In this document: positions 43,550-50,602 of the stretch, one piece after another
Layout of the letters: each line of letters starts with the position of its first letter
Position numbering within the stretch: the first letter of the stretch is position 1
Translations under genes and position numbers: made by a program
The notes under the pieces: model-generated
The model's input: the letters and a program-made list of their open reading frames with translations, nothing else
Databases searched by the model: none
Told to the model about the DNA's origin: nothing
Source: Acididesulfobacillus acetoxydans
GTDB taxonomy: Bacteria > Bacillota > Desulfitobacteriia > Desulfitobacteriales > Desulfitobacteriaceae
Length of the DNA: 64,000 nucleotides
Direction: 5' to 3' (one strand)
NCBI RefSeq assembly: GCF_900016645.1
Contig: NZ_CDGJ01000003.1

Positions 43550-44887
43550 CTAACCCAGGACAAAATGGAGAATAAACAGAATCGTCAAGACATAGGTGAC
43601 CGCATTGTTTTCTTTGTACCTTCCCGTGACCAGCTTGATGATCGTATATGACATGAAACCGAAGGCCAGGCCTTGAGCGATGGAGTACGTAAGGGGCATC
43701 ATGATGATGGTCAGAAAAGCCGGCAGCGCTTCCGTAAAATCGTCAAAGCGCACATGGACCACTTCACCCATCATCAGCGTTCCCACCAGAATGAGCACAG
43801 GCGCGGTGGCCACGGACGGGACCAGACCGACCAAGGGCGCAAAAACGATGGCCACGATGAAGAGAATGGCCACAACCACAGCCGTCAGGCCGCTCTTGCC
43901 CCCTTCGGCCACGCCGGAGGTGCTCTCGATGTAGGACGTCACCGTCGGTGTCCCCATGATCGAACCAAACATGGTGCCGATAGAATCGGCCATCAGGGCC
44001 CGGCCGGCCCGGGGCAGGTTGCCCTGGTCATCGAGTAAGCCCGCTTTGCGCGACACCCCCAGCAGAGTACCGATATTATCGAACATGTCTACAAAAGTAA
44101 AGGCGAACAGAATAGAAATCAAACCGTAATCAAAAGCCCCTACGATATTCAGGTGCATGAAGATGGGAGTAACTGAAGCAAACGGATTCGTCGGGGCGAT
44201 GAAGCTGGAGATGCCCGTCGGTGCCGGGGCCACTCTGAAGATCATGGCGATGACACTCGTGATTAACATTCCCAGCAAAAGGCCTCCTTTAATCCTCTTG
44301 GCCATAAAAAAACCCGTAATGATTAAGCCAAGGGCCGCTACCAGCACGGAGGGGGATTTCATGTTGCCCAAAGCCACAATCGTGTCTTTGTTGGCCACGA
44401 TAATGCCGGCATTTTGCAATCCGATAAAAGCGATAAAGAGGCCAATCCCGACTCCGATGGAGTAGCGCAGGACCTCAGGCACCCCGGCGATAATCCATTC
44501 CCGAACTTTAGTTACGGTAAGAAGGAAGAAAACCAAGCCGGAAATGAACACCGCGCCCAAGGCTGTCTGCCAGGGAAGGTGCATGCCGATGACCACCGAG
44601 TACGTAAAAAAGGCGTTAAGGCCCATGCCCGGAGCCATGGCGATAGGGTAATTGGCGTAGAAGCCCATAATCAGAGTGGCAAAAGCCGAGGAAATCGCGG
44701 TCGCCGCAAAAGTGGCCGCAACCGGCATCCCGGCGGCTTTGAGAATATTGGGATTGACAAAGAGGATATAAGCCATCGTGACAAAAGTCGTCACTCCTGC
44801 CAGGACTTCTGTCTTGACATTGGTATGCAGTTCATCCAGGTGAAAGATGCGGTTCAGCAAACCGCCGGAACTTTGGTTAACCGACAT
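43550..44887 (-). CDS. Purine permease, AzgA/PbuG subfamily (NCS2-like)
   Basis: A 445-residue transporter with about 12-14 membrane helices and the AzgA-family motifs: LAGVTTFVTMAYILFVNPNIL near the N-terminus, YPIAMAPGMGLNAFFTYSVV, GVGIGLFIAFIGLQNAGIIV, FAFTFVDMFDNIGTLLGVSRKAGLLD and MGTPTVTSYIESTSGVAEGGKSGLTAVVVA. Family members import adenine, guanine or hypoxanthine with protons. Xanthine and urate usually use another subfamily (PbuX/UacT), so adenine or hypoxanthine is the more likely substrate here, consistent with the adjacent adenine deaminase. GGAGGG lies 7 bases before the ATG, and the leader has three repeated GGAGGTAT elements. Confidence 0.93.
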   Translation of the reverse strand: MSVNQSSGGLLNRIFHLDELHTNVKTEVLAGVTTFVTMAYILFVNPNILKAAGMPVAATFAATAISSAFATLIMGFYANYPIAMAPGMGLNAFFTYSVVIGMHLPWQTALGAVFISGLVFFLLTVTKVREWIIAGVPEVLRYSIGVGIGLFIAFIGLQNAGIIVANKDTIVALGNMKSPSVLVAALGLIITGFFMAKRIKGGLLLGMLITSVIAMIFRVAPAPTGISSFIAPTNPFASVTPIFMHLNIVGAFDYGLISILFAFTFVDMFDNIGTLLGVSRKAGLLDDQGNLPRAGRALMADSIGTMFGSIMGTPTVTSYIESTSGVAEGGKSGLTAVVVAILFIVAIVFAPLVGLVPSVATAPVLILVGTLMMGEVVHVRFDDFTEALPAFLTIIMMPLTYSIAQGLAFGFMSYTIIKLVTGRYKENNAVTYVLTILFILHFVLG

Positions 44888-44909
44888 TTTTTAGCCCTCC
44901 TTTTTCAAT

Positions 44910-44962
44910 ATACCTCCTGGGACTTTTAACATACCTCCTGGGACCTTTGGCATACCTCCCCG
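44910..44962 (-). repeat. Tandem 21-base repeats with Shine-Dalgarno-like cores before the permease gene
   Basis: ATACCTCCTGGGACTTTTAAC (44910-44930), ATACCTCCTGGGACCTTTGGC (44931-44951) and the partial ATACCTCCCCGG (44952-44963) follow each other without gaps. On the transcribed strand each gives GGAGGTAT, a strong ribosome-binding core, in addition to the true GGAGGG near the start codon. Confidence 0.85.
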
Positions 44963-45106
44963 GATGCCGTATCCGTTTTCCTTCCGTTAAGCGGCGCCGC
45001 AGCACCACGCTCTGCACCGGAAGGCCGATCGTGCCTGCTCCGGCTGCCGCGGTCACGGGCCGGCCGCCGGCCTGCTTTCACCTCCCTTCTTCCCGCCCGT
45101 ACCGAC

Positions 45107-46102
45107 TCAAGTCTTGCTTGGCCCGGCCAAGGCGGCCAATATCTTTTCCGGCGTCGCCGGCAAGGAGGTAATCCTCACCCCGACGGCGTCATCAATCGCG
45201 TTCACTATGGCCGCGATCGTAGGTAACATGGCCGGCTCGCCCAGCCCCTTGGCGCCGTACGGCCCGGTTTCCTCCGGCTCCTCCACAAGAATAGCATGGA
45301 TCTCAGGCGTATCCAAAACCGTGGGAATCAAATATTGGGAAAGAGACGGATTCTTAATCTGGCCTTCGCTTAACTGCACCTCTTCCAGGAGGGCAAACCC
45401 CACTCCCTGGGCTATCCCTCCAGCAATTTGCCCCTCGGCTTGCAGGGGATTAATCGCCTTTCCCAGGTCATGCGCGGCCACCACCTTAAGCACTCGCACG
45501 TTTCCCGTCTCCGTATCCACTTCGACCTCAGCCACCTGACAACCGAAGGCATAGGGCCAATACGGAGACCCTTGCCCTGTTTCCGGGTTGACCCGGGTTG
45601 TACGGGCTGTATAACTTTCGGAACCCAGAAAGCGTTCGCCGTCCAAACGGGCCTGGCTCACCACTTCGGCTAAGGGCAAGGAACGTGCCGGTTCCCCTTT
45701 GACGCGCACCCGATGGTCTTTAAGTTCAATTCCGTCCGCGCTTGTACAGTGTAAAGCCCGGGCGGCGTAAGCCAAGAGGCCGGCCTTGGCTTGGGTCACC
45801 GCCTTAATCACGGCATTTCCGGTATTATAGGTGTGCCGGGTGGCCGCCGAGGTTCCGGAATCAGGTGTTGTATCCGTATCTCCGCTGATCACTGTCACCT
45901 CATCCGCATCGATCCCCAGTTCCTCGGCCGCGATCTGAGCGAAGATCGTGCTGCTTCCCTGCCCCACGTCAATCGCGCCCGTGAGCACGCTCACCGAGCC
46001 GTCGTCATGAATCTCGACAAAAGCGCTGGACACGTCGGGGAAACCGTTCCCGTACCCCGTCCCGTACCAGGCACAACCCAGCCCTCGGCCCCGTTTTTTC
46101 AT
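45107..46102 (-). CDS. xdhA: Xanthine dehydrogenase family Mo-binding subunit, C-terminal half (split)
   Basis: The C-terminal half of a molybdenum hydroxylase large subunit. Starts MKKRGRGLGCAWYGTGYGNGFPDVSSAFVEI, and shows the Mo-cofactor stretches VLTGAIDVGQGSSTIFAQIAAEELGI, SGTSAATRHTYNTGNAV and the catalytic Glu in YGAKGLGEPAMLPTIAAIVNAI. The ATG overlaps the stop of the N-terminal half by 4 bases (ATGA), with GGAGAGGTGAG as ribosome site. Family members are normally one chain of about 750 residues; 425 plus 331 residues here add to that size with no obvious loss, so the two halves probably assemble. The open frame continues to 46234, but that part lies within the other gene. Confidence 0.87.
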   Translation of the reverse strand: MKKRGRGLGCAWYGTGYGNGFPDVSSAFVEIHDDGSVSVLTGAIDVGQGSSTIFAQIAAEELGIDADEVTVISGDTDTTPDSGTSAATRHTYNTGNAVIKAVTQAKAGLLAYAARALHCTSADGIELKDHRVRVKGEPARSLPLAEVVSQARLDGERFLGSESYTARTTRVNPETGQGSPYWPYAFGCQVAEVEVDTETGNVRVLKVVAAHDLGKAINPLQAEGQIAGGIAQGVGFALLEEVQLSEGQIKNPSLSQYLIPTVLDTPEIHAILVEEPEETGPYGAKGLGEPAMLPTIAAIVNAIDDAVGVRITSLPATPEKILAALAGPSKT

Positions 46103-47376
46103 CGCCCGCTCACCTCTCCAAGATAGGATTTGACCGCTTTCAGACACTCTTCCATACCCACACTTCCGCTCAGAACCTGACCTGTCGCGGTTTCGCTCCC
46201 CGCCCGGTAGATATTCCTCAGCCGCACTTCCCAAGGACTTAACCCCAGCTCACGAGCCAGCAGATCCATTTGGCTCTCATAGGCCAAAACGGGCTGGGCC
46301 GCTCCGAACCCGCGCATTGCCCCCGTATAAGGGTTGTTCGTCAACACGGCATAAGCATCTACCCGCACGTGGGGAATCTCGTAGGGACCGGTGGCGTGAA
46401 TGGCAGCCTTGCGCAAGATGTTGGGACTCCAGGACGCATAGGCACCGGCATCCCCGACAATCCGAGCTTCCATGACGGTCAGCTTTCCGGCCCGGGTCGC
46501 CCCCGTCTTGTAGTGCATCCTCATGGGATGGCGCTTGCTGTGGGAATAGAAAGACTCTTCGCGCGTATTTTCCATTTTCACCGGGCGCTGGGTGTGCCAA
46601 GCCATGAGAGCCGCCATGATTTGCAGAGAAATATCTTCCCGGCCTCCGAAAGCTCCCCCCACACTCCGGGTCCTGACCCGGACCTGATTGAACTTCAGCC
46701 CCAGGGCATGGGCAATCTCCCCCCGGTCATAATGGGCGTACTGGGTGGCAACTTCAACGACCAGGTGGCCCCGCTCATCGACGTAAGCGAGCACCGCCTC
46801 CGGCTGGAGAAAAGCGTGATCCAGCATCTGAGTTTGATAGTCCCTCTCCACCGTCACTTCCGCCTCGGCCCAGCCTTTGGCTGTGTCGCCTTTATAAACC
46901 GGGAGATGATACACGATATTGCTGCCGCCGTGGATTTCCGGATGCAGAGCCGGAGCCTCCTCCTTCATCGCCTCTTCCGGGTCAAACAGCCCCGGCAGAA
47001 CCTCGTAATCGACCTCGACCCGCCCGGCGGCCGCCCGGGCCTGAGCCGGTGTTTCGGCCCCGACCAGGACCACCGGATCCCCGGCCATCCGGACGTGGTC
47101 TGCCACCAAAACCGGTTGATCCCGGTAAAGCACGCCGTGTCCGTTGTGGGGAACATCGGCTGAGGTCAGAACTGCAACCACTCCTTCAGCTTTCCGCGCC
47201 TCATCCAGCCTGAGTCCGCGTATCCGGGCATGGGCATGGGGGCTGCGCACAGCTACAGCGTAAATCTGCCCCTCCCGCCTTACATCTGCCGGAAAAGCAG
47301 CCTGACCTAAAACTTTTCCCCAGGCATCCTCCCGCAGCACGCGTCCGCCAACCGTTCCGCCAATCACATCGTTCAT
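46099..47376 (-). CDS. xdhA: Xanthine dehydrogenase family Mo-binding subunit, N-terminal half (split)
   Basis: The N-terminal 425 residues of the large subunit of a three-component molybdenum hydroxylase. Includes the a/b hammerhead domain (RVLREDAWGKVLGQAAFPADVRREGQIYAVAVRSPHAHARI), then VERDYQTQMLDHAFLQPEAVLAYVDE, the Mo-cofactor motif RTRSVGGAFGGREDISLQ and LTNNPYTGAMRGFGAAQPVLAYE. It ends GEVSGR at a TGA just where the next half starts in the -1 frame, next to an A6 run. It overlaps the upstream 2Fe-2S gene by 4 bases. Substrate could be hypoxanthine/xanthine or another N-heterocycle; context favours purines. Confidence 0.88.
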   Translation of the reverse strand: MNDVIGGTVGGRVLREDAWGKVLGQAAFPADVRREGQIYAVAVRSPHAHARIRGLRLDEARKAEGVVAVLTSADVPHNGHGVLYRDQPVLVADHVRMAGDPVVLVGAETPAQARAAAGRVEVDYEVLPGLFDPEEAMKEEAPALHPEIHGGSNIVYHLPVYKGDTAKGWAEAEVTVERDYQTQMLDHAFLQPEAVLAYVDERGHLVVEVATQYAHYDRGEIAHALGLKFNQVRVRTRSVGGAFGGREDISLQIMAALMAWHTQRPVKMENTREESFYSHSKRHPMRMHYKTGATRAGKLTVMEARIVGDAGAYASWSPNILRKAAIHATGPYEIPHVRVDAYAVLTNNPYTGAMRGFGAAQPVLAYESQMDLLARELGLSPWEVRLRNIYRAGSETATGQVLSGSVGMEECLKAVKSYLGEVSGR

Positions 47377-47840
47377 TGTTCCACCTCCCCGGCCGCGCGT
47401 TCCACTGCCTTCAGGATCCGGTCATACCCGGTACAGCGGCAGAGGTTGCCGGACATGGCCACCGCTATTTCCTCTTTACCCGGGTGTGGGTTCCGGTCCA
47501 GCAGAGCCTTAGCCGACAAAACCATACCCGGCGTGCAGAAACCGCACTGTACCGCACCTTCCTCCAAGAAAGCCTTCTGCACCGGATGCAGGGAACCCCG
47601 CTTTCCCAAGCCCTCGATGGTCGTCACCGCGTGCCCGTCGGCCTGACCCGCCAGGACCATACAGGAATTGACAGTCTTACCATCCATGATCACAGTACAA
47701 GCTCCACATTCACCCTCACCGCAGCCTTCCTTAGTCCCCGTCAAATGCAGGCGCTCGCGCAAAATATCGAGCAGACGCTCCTCGGGCTCCACCTCCAACC
47801 TCCTATCCACACCGTTTACCTTGAGTTCAATCTTCATTTC
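47373..47840 (-). CDS. xdhC: Xanthine dehydrogenase 2Fe-2S subunit
   Basis: The small electron-transfer subunit, 155 residues with two 2Fe-2S clusters: the plant-ferredoxin type in GCGEGECGACTVIMDGKTVNSCMV and the alpha-helical type in QCGFCTPGMVLSAKALLDRNP with SGNLCRCTGYDRILKAV. ATG 47840 (MKIELKVNGVDRRLEVE) follows AAGGGG; the frame to 47861 adds seven non-family residues. It overlaps the FAD gene upstream and the Mo gene downstream, so the three products are made together. The symbol follows E. coli, where xdhC names this subunit and not the maturation factor. Confidence 0.94.
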   Translation of the reverse strand, partial: EMKIELKVNGVDRRLEVEPEERLLDILRERLHLTGTKEGCGEGECGACTVIMDGKTVNSCMVLAGQADGHAVTTIEGLGKRGSLHPVQKAFLEEGAVQCGFCTPGMVLSAKALLDRNPHPGKEEIAVAMSGNLCRCTGYDRILKAVERAAGEVEQ

Positions 47841-48708
47841 CCCTTCCCCCCTTTCGGTCAACGTCCGCGTGTTCCCCGGATGTTACAAACTCCATCGTTC
47901 TCAATGCTTCCCTGACCACACCGGCGACCGCTTCTTTCTTATAGGGAGCGGAGGCTCTTTCCCCTAAGGCCCGGCTTATGACCTTCTTGGCCTGACGACA
48001 GGCCAGCTCTGTGAAACCGCGGTCCAAAACCAACCCATTCAGTTCCTCTGCCAGATCCAGACTGAGAAAAGCCCGCTTCCCCGCTGCCCCAAACGCCACT
48101 CGGACTCCACAGGCCCTCCCGTTTTCCTCCCGCAAAGCGACTGCCGCGCTCAAACGGGCAATGGCTAAAGCCTGACGCCGGCCGAGCTTGGCAAAGCCGC
48201 TCACTCCGGCCCGCAAAGGCAGGCGAAATCCCGCCAGTAAAGTCCCCGGCTGCCAGAGCGGTGTCCTCCCCAACACCTCGGCGAGCGGCAGCAGAACTTC
48301 ACCCGAGCGACTCAGCAAGCGCACCTGGGCCTGCAAGACCAGAAGGGCGGGCAGGCTGTCAGCCGCCGGCGAACAATTGGCTAAATTCCCTCCTAAAGTC
48401 GCCTGGTTGCGAATCTGCGGTGCGCCCATGCTGCTGCAGGCCAGCCAAAGGGCACGGGCCTCTTGCGCTGCCGTATCGTTATTGAGTAAATCTGCGAAGC
48501 TGACCATAGCCCCAATCTCCAGCCAGTCACCCCCTGCCCGGATCTGCCGCAATTCCGCGACGGCCTGCAAGTCAACTAACCCCCTCGCCTGAACCTCCCG
48601 ACGCCGCAGCTTCAGGATCAGATCCGTACCCCCGGCCAGGTAGAGCATACCCGGTTCTTCCCCTGCCTCTAAAGCTTTGGCAAGCGTTTGCGGACGAATA
48701 TAATACAT
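47827..48708 (-). CDS. xdhB: Xanthine dehydrogenase FAD-binding subunit
   Basis: The 293-residue flavin subunit that passes electrons from the Fe-S subunit to NAD or ferredoxin. FAD-binding motifs are LYLAGGTDLILKLRRREV near residue 22 and APQIRNQATLGGNLANCSPAADSLPALLVLQAQV near residue 95, and the C-terminal CO-dehydrogenase flavoprotein domain follows from about residue 172. GGAGGTGGAG lies 4-5 bases before the ATG. It is the first gene of the operon and lies about 300 bases downstream of a purine riboswitch. Confidence 0.94.
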   Translation of the reverse strand: MYYIRPQTLAKALEAGEEPGMLYLAGGTDLILKLRRREVQARGLVDLQAVAELRQIRAGGDWLEIGAMVSFADLLNNDTAAQEARALWLACSSMGAPQIRNQATLGGNLANCSPAADSLPALLVLQAQVRLLSRSGEVLLPLAEVLGRTPLWQPGTLLAGFRLPLRAGVSGFAKLGRRQALAIARLSAAVALREENGRACGVRVAFGAAGKRAFLSLDLAEELNGLVLDRGFTELACRQAKKVISRALGERASAPYKKEAVAGVVREALRTMEFVTSGEHADVDRKGGRGNED

Positions 48709-48950
48709 CTTTCTCCACCTCCATAGATGAACTCTTCAGGGAAAATCCCGCTCGGCAATCACATCGGACTTTTCCGACTTTGAGCCGGCTCTCGGAAAGC
48801 CGGCCCGAACCCATCTTGGTCAAAAAACTTCCTTCTTGAAAAACTTCCCTCGGTGGAAACTGCGCGGCACAACCCCTCCCCGGCTTAAAGCATTTTCCCC
48901 TCTCACCGGCCTAAGACATTGTCACCCCTCGTCGCTGCCCCAACGCGCCC

Positions 48951-48980
48951 GGTCATCCGGTAACAAAAAACGGATGACCG
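48951..48980 (-). promoter_or_regulatory. Riboswitch expression platform with duplicated pairing element
   Basis: In RNA order: CGGUCAUCCG (48980-48971), U6, GUUA, then CCGGAUGACC (48960-48951). The same CCGGAUGACC occurs in the aptamer at the J2/3-P3 junction (49036-49027). The middle element can pair with the aptamer copy, making a stem directly followed by U6 (terminator), or with the downstream copy, leaving U6 in a loop (read-through). These states are exclusive, and ligand binding should favour read-through. Read by eye; folding energies were not computed. Confidence 0.6.
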
Positions 48981-49007
48981 TCGCCGACACCAAAGGGAAA
49001 TACACCC

Positions 49008-49072
49008 CTCATAGTCAGACGATTTTGGTCATCCGGTAGAAACTTTTGGACCTATCTCCAAAAATATATGAG
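49008..49072 (-). promoter_or_regulatory. Purine-class riboswitch aptamer
   Basis: The minus strand reads CTCATATATT, P2 hairpin TTTTGGA/TCCAAAA, the hallmark GTTTCTACC of J2/3, a P3 hairpin, and GACTATGAG. P1 (CTCATA/TATGAG) closes perfectly. The nucleotide equal to position 74 of the B. subtilis xpt aptamer is C, typical of guanine-binding types, not U as in adenine types. Loop L2 (GATAGG) and L3 (ACCAAAAT) differ from the usual GATATGG and CCGTAAA, and J1/2 reads ATATATT rather than ATATAAT. It controls xdhB and the genes after it. Confidence 0.85.
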
Positions 49073-49213
49073 TTGAAACAACACCCTTATTCAGTTGTAT
49101 CTATATTTATATTCTCTGTATTATTATTTATATTCGACAAGATTCTTGCCATTCCTTCTCTTCGAGCAACAACTTTGGCAAAAATCAAGGCCACCATTCC
49201 CCAACACAACGAT

Positions 49214-49555
49214 TTACTCCCCGACCTTCCCCGACCCGGATACCGTCTCAATAAACACCTCCATAACCCCGCCGCAAACCATCCCATCTGCCTCCGCTAG
49301 CTCGTGCGTCAGCTCGACCCGGGCAGTTCGCGGCTGCCGTGTTCTTAGAACTTCCCAGGCCGTACGCCTGGCCTCCGCCTCCCCGCAGCCGCCCCCGATC
49401 GTCCCGACCGACCGCCCGTCCCTGTAAAAGAGGACCTGGGCTCCCGCCTTGCGCGGAGTGGAACCGCGGGTCGAAATCACCGTGACCAAGGCCGCCTCCT
49501 CGCCCGCTGTTAAATCGAGAATGGCCCGCGTTACCTTATGGTCCACCCTGCACAC
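49214..49555 (-). CDS. XdhC/CoxI-family protein, N-terminal domain only
   Basis: A 113-residue protein equal to the N-terminal domain of XdhC/CoxI maturation factors, which help insert the sulfurated (or selenated) Mo cofactor. Motifs: VTVISTRGSTPRKAGAQVLFYRDGRSVGTIGGGCGEAEAR with the conserved Cys. The usual C-terminal Rossmann domain is missing; a separate gene directly upstream encodes it. The two overlap by 20 bases and are likely translated together as a two-piece factor. Confidence 0.88.
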   Translation of the reverse strand: MCRVDHKVTRAILDLTAGEEAALVTVISTRGSTPRKAGAQVLFYRDGRSVGTIGGGCGEAEARRTAWEVLRTRQPRTARVELTHELAEADGMVCGGVMEVFIETVSGSGKVGE

Positions 49556-50324
49556 CCCCTGACTGAGCTTTTAGCCCGCTGCTCCGGCCGTAGTATTTGA
49601 CCATGACGATTTCCGCCACAATGCTAACCGCTATTTCTTCGGGAGTTTGTGCCCCTATATCCAAACCGATAGGAGCCTGCACGCTGTCCAGCAGGGCGGG
49701 GGAAATGCCCTCCGCTCTCAGTTCATCGAGCACGGCTTTGACTTTGCGGCGGCTCCCGATCATTCCGGTGTAAGCCGGCTGTTCCTCACTCTCGAGGACT
49801 TTGGCCAGGCAGTCCTTGTCATGACGATGCCCGCGGGTCACAATGACCGCAAAAGTGCTGCCGTCGGGAGCGTACTCTTCAATGGCCTTGCCAAACTCGT
49901 CACAAATAACCCTATCCGCTGCGGGGAACCGGGTCGTCGAAGCAAAGGCCGGCCGGTCATCGACCACCGTAACTTCAAAGCCGATCATCTTCCCCATTTG
50001 TACGAGAGGCAGCGCAATATGCCCCCCGCCCAAAATGAGCAGGCGCTGGGCCGGAAGGAGCGGATCCAGAAAAATCCCCAGCGGCTCCCCCGCTACTTCC
50101 CGCCGGTAAAGCCGGGGGATTCTCAACCGTAAGACCTCCCGGACCTCTTCGGCCAAATCGGGAAATTCCGGCCAAGCCTGTCCGCCGGCAATCCTTTGCC
50201 CGTCTCCGTCAAAAATGAAGCGGCTGCCGGCGGGATACCGGACGGTGCCCTGGACGATGACAGCCGCCACACCTAATCTCTTCTCTTCGAGATAACGGAG
50301 CAGAGTGGAATAATACGCAGTCAT
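49536..50324 (-). CDS. XdhC-family maturation protein, Rossmann-domain part
   Basis: A 262-residue XdhC-like protein for maturation of molybdenum hydroxylases. The C-terminal Rossmann domain is clear (RLLILGGGHIALPLVQMGKMIGFEVTVVDDRPAFASTTRFPAADRVIC, VIVTRGHRHDKDCLAKVLE, YTGMIGSRRKVKAVLDELRAEGIS, VQAPIGLDIGAQTPEEIAVSIVAEIV). The N-terminal 90 residues are a degenerate XdhC/CoxI domain lacking the STPR and GGGC motifs. The complete motif is carried by the next gene. It follows the selenium-type dehydrogenase gene by 171 bases that hold tandem repeats. Confidence 0.9.
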   Translation of the reverse strand: MTAYYSTLLRYLEEKRLGVAAVIVQGTVRYPAGSRFIFDGDGQRIAGGQAWPEFPDLAEEVREVLRLRIPRLYRREVAGEPLGIFLDPLLPAQRLLILGGGHIALPLVQMGKMIGFEVTVVDDRPAFASTTRFPAADRVICDEFGKAIEEYAPDGSTFAVIVTRGHRHDKDCLAKVLESEEQPAYTGMIGSRRKVKAVLDELRAEGISPALLDSVQAPIGLDIGAQTPEEIAVSIVAEIVMVKYYGRSSGLKAQSGGVQGGP

Positions 50325-50460
50325 GAACTCCTCTCCTGTCCGGAAAACTTAATTGAAAAAACGACGGAACTTCCAGAACGGAATCTGTCCATAGTTTTGC
50401 CTCTTGTCGCACAAAACCAGACCCATGCGCATGAAATGCTGCACTTAAAACCCTTACTTC

Positions 50461-50602
50461 CGGCCTCTGACTTCTGACCTCTGCTCCGGCCTCCGTCATT
50501 TTCCCCTCGTTCTGACTTCCGGCCTCTGACTTCTGACCTCTGTTCCGGCCTCCGTCATTTTCCCCTCGTTCTGACCTCCGGCCTCTGACTTCTGACCTCT
50601 GC
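50461..50602 (-). repeat. 59-base tandem repeats at the 3' end of the selenium-type XDH gene
   Basis: Units begin at 50461, 50520 and 50579 (two full and one partial copy, period 59). The shared core on the plus strand is CGGCCTCTGACTTCTGACCTC. The array runs from the intergenic gap into the coding sequence and encodes its last residues (about QKSEAGGQNEG onward). A related array lies at 53302-53487. Confidence 0.92.

Larger units (their letters stand above)
48709..49213. other. Leader region of the xdh operon
   Basis: This 505-base gap holds the riboswitch aptamer (49008-49072) and its expression platform (48951-48980) and about 240 bases of untranslated leader. The stretch 49063-49150 is far more AT-rich than the surroundings and probably carries the promoter, but I could not pick a clear -35/-10 pair. 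Confidence 0.6.
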
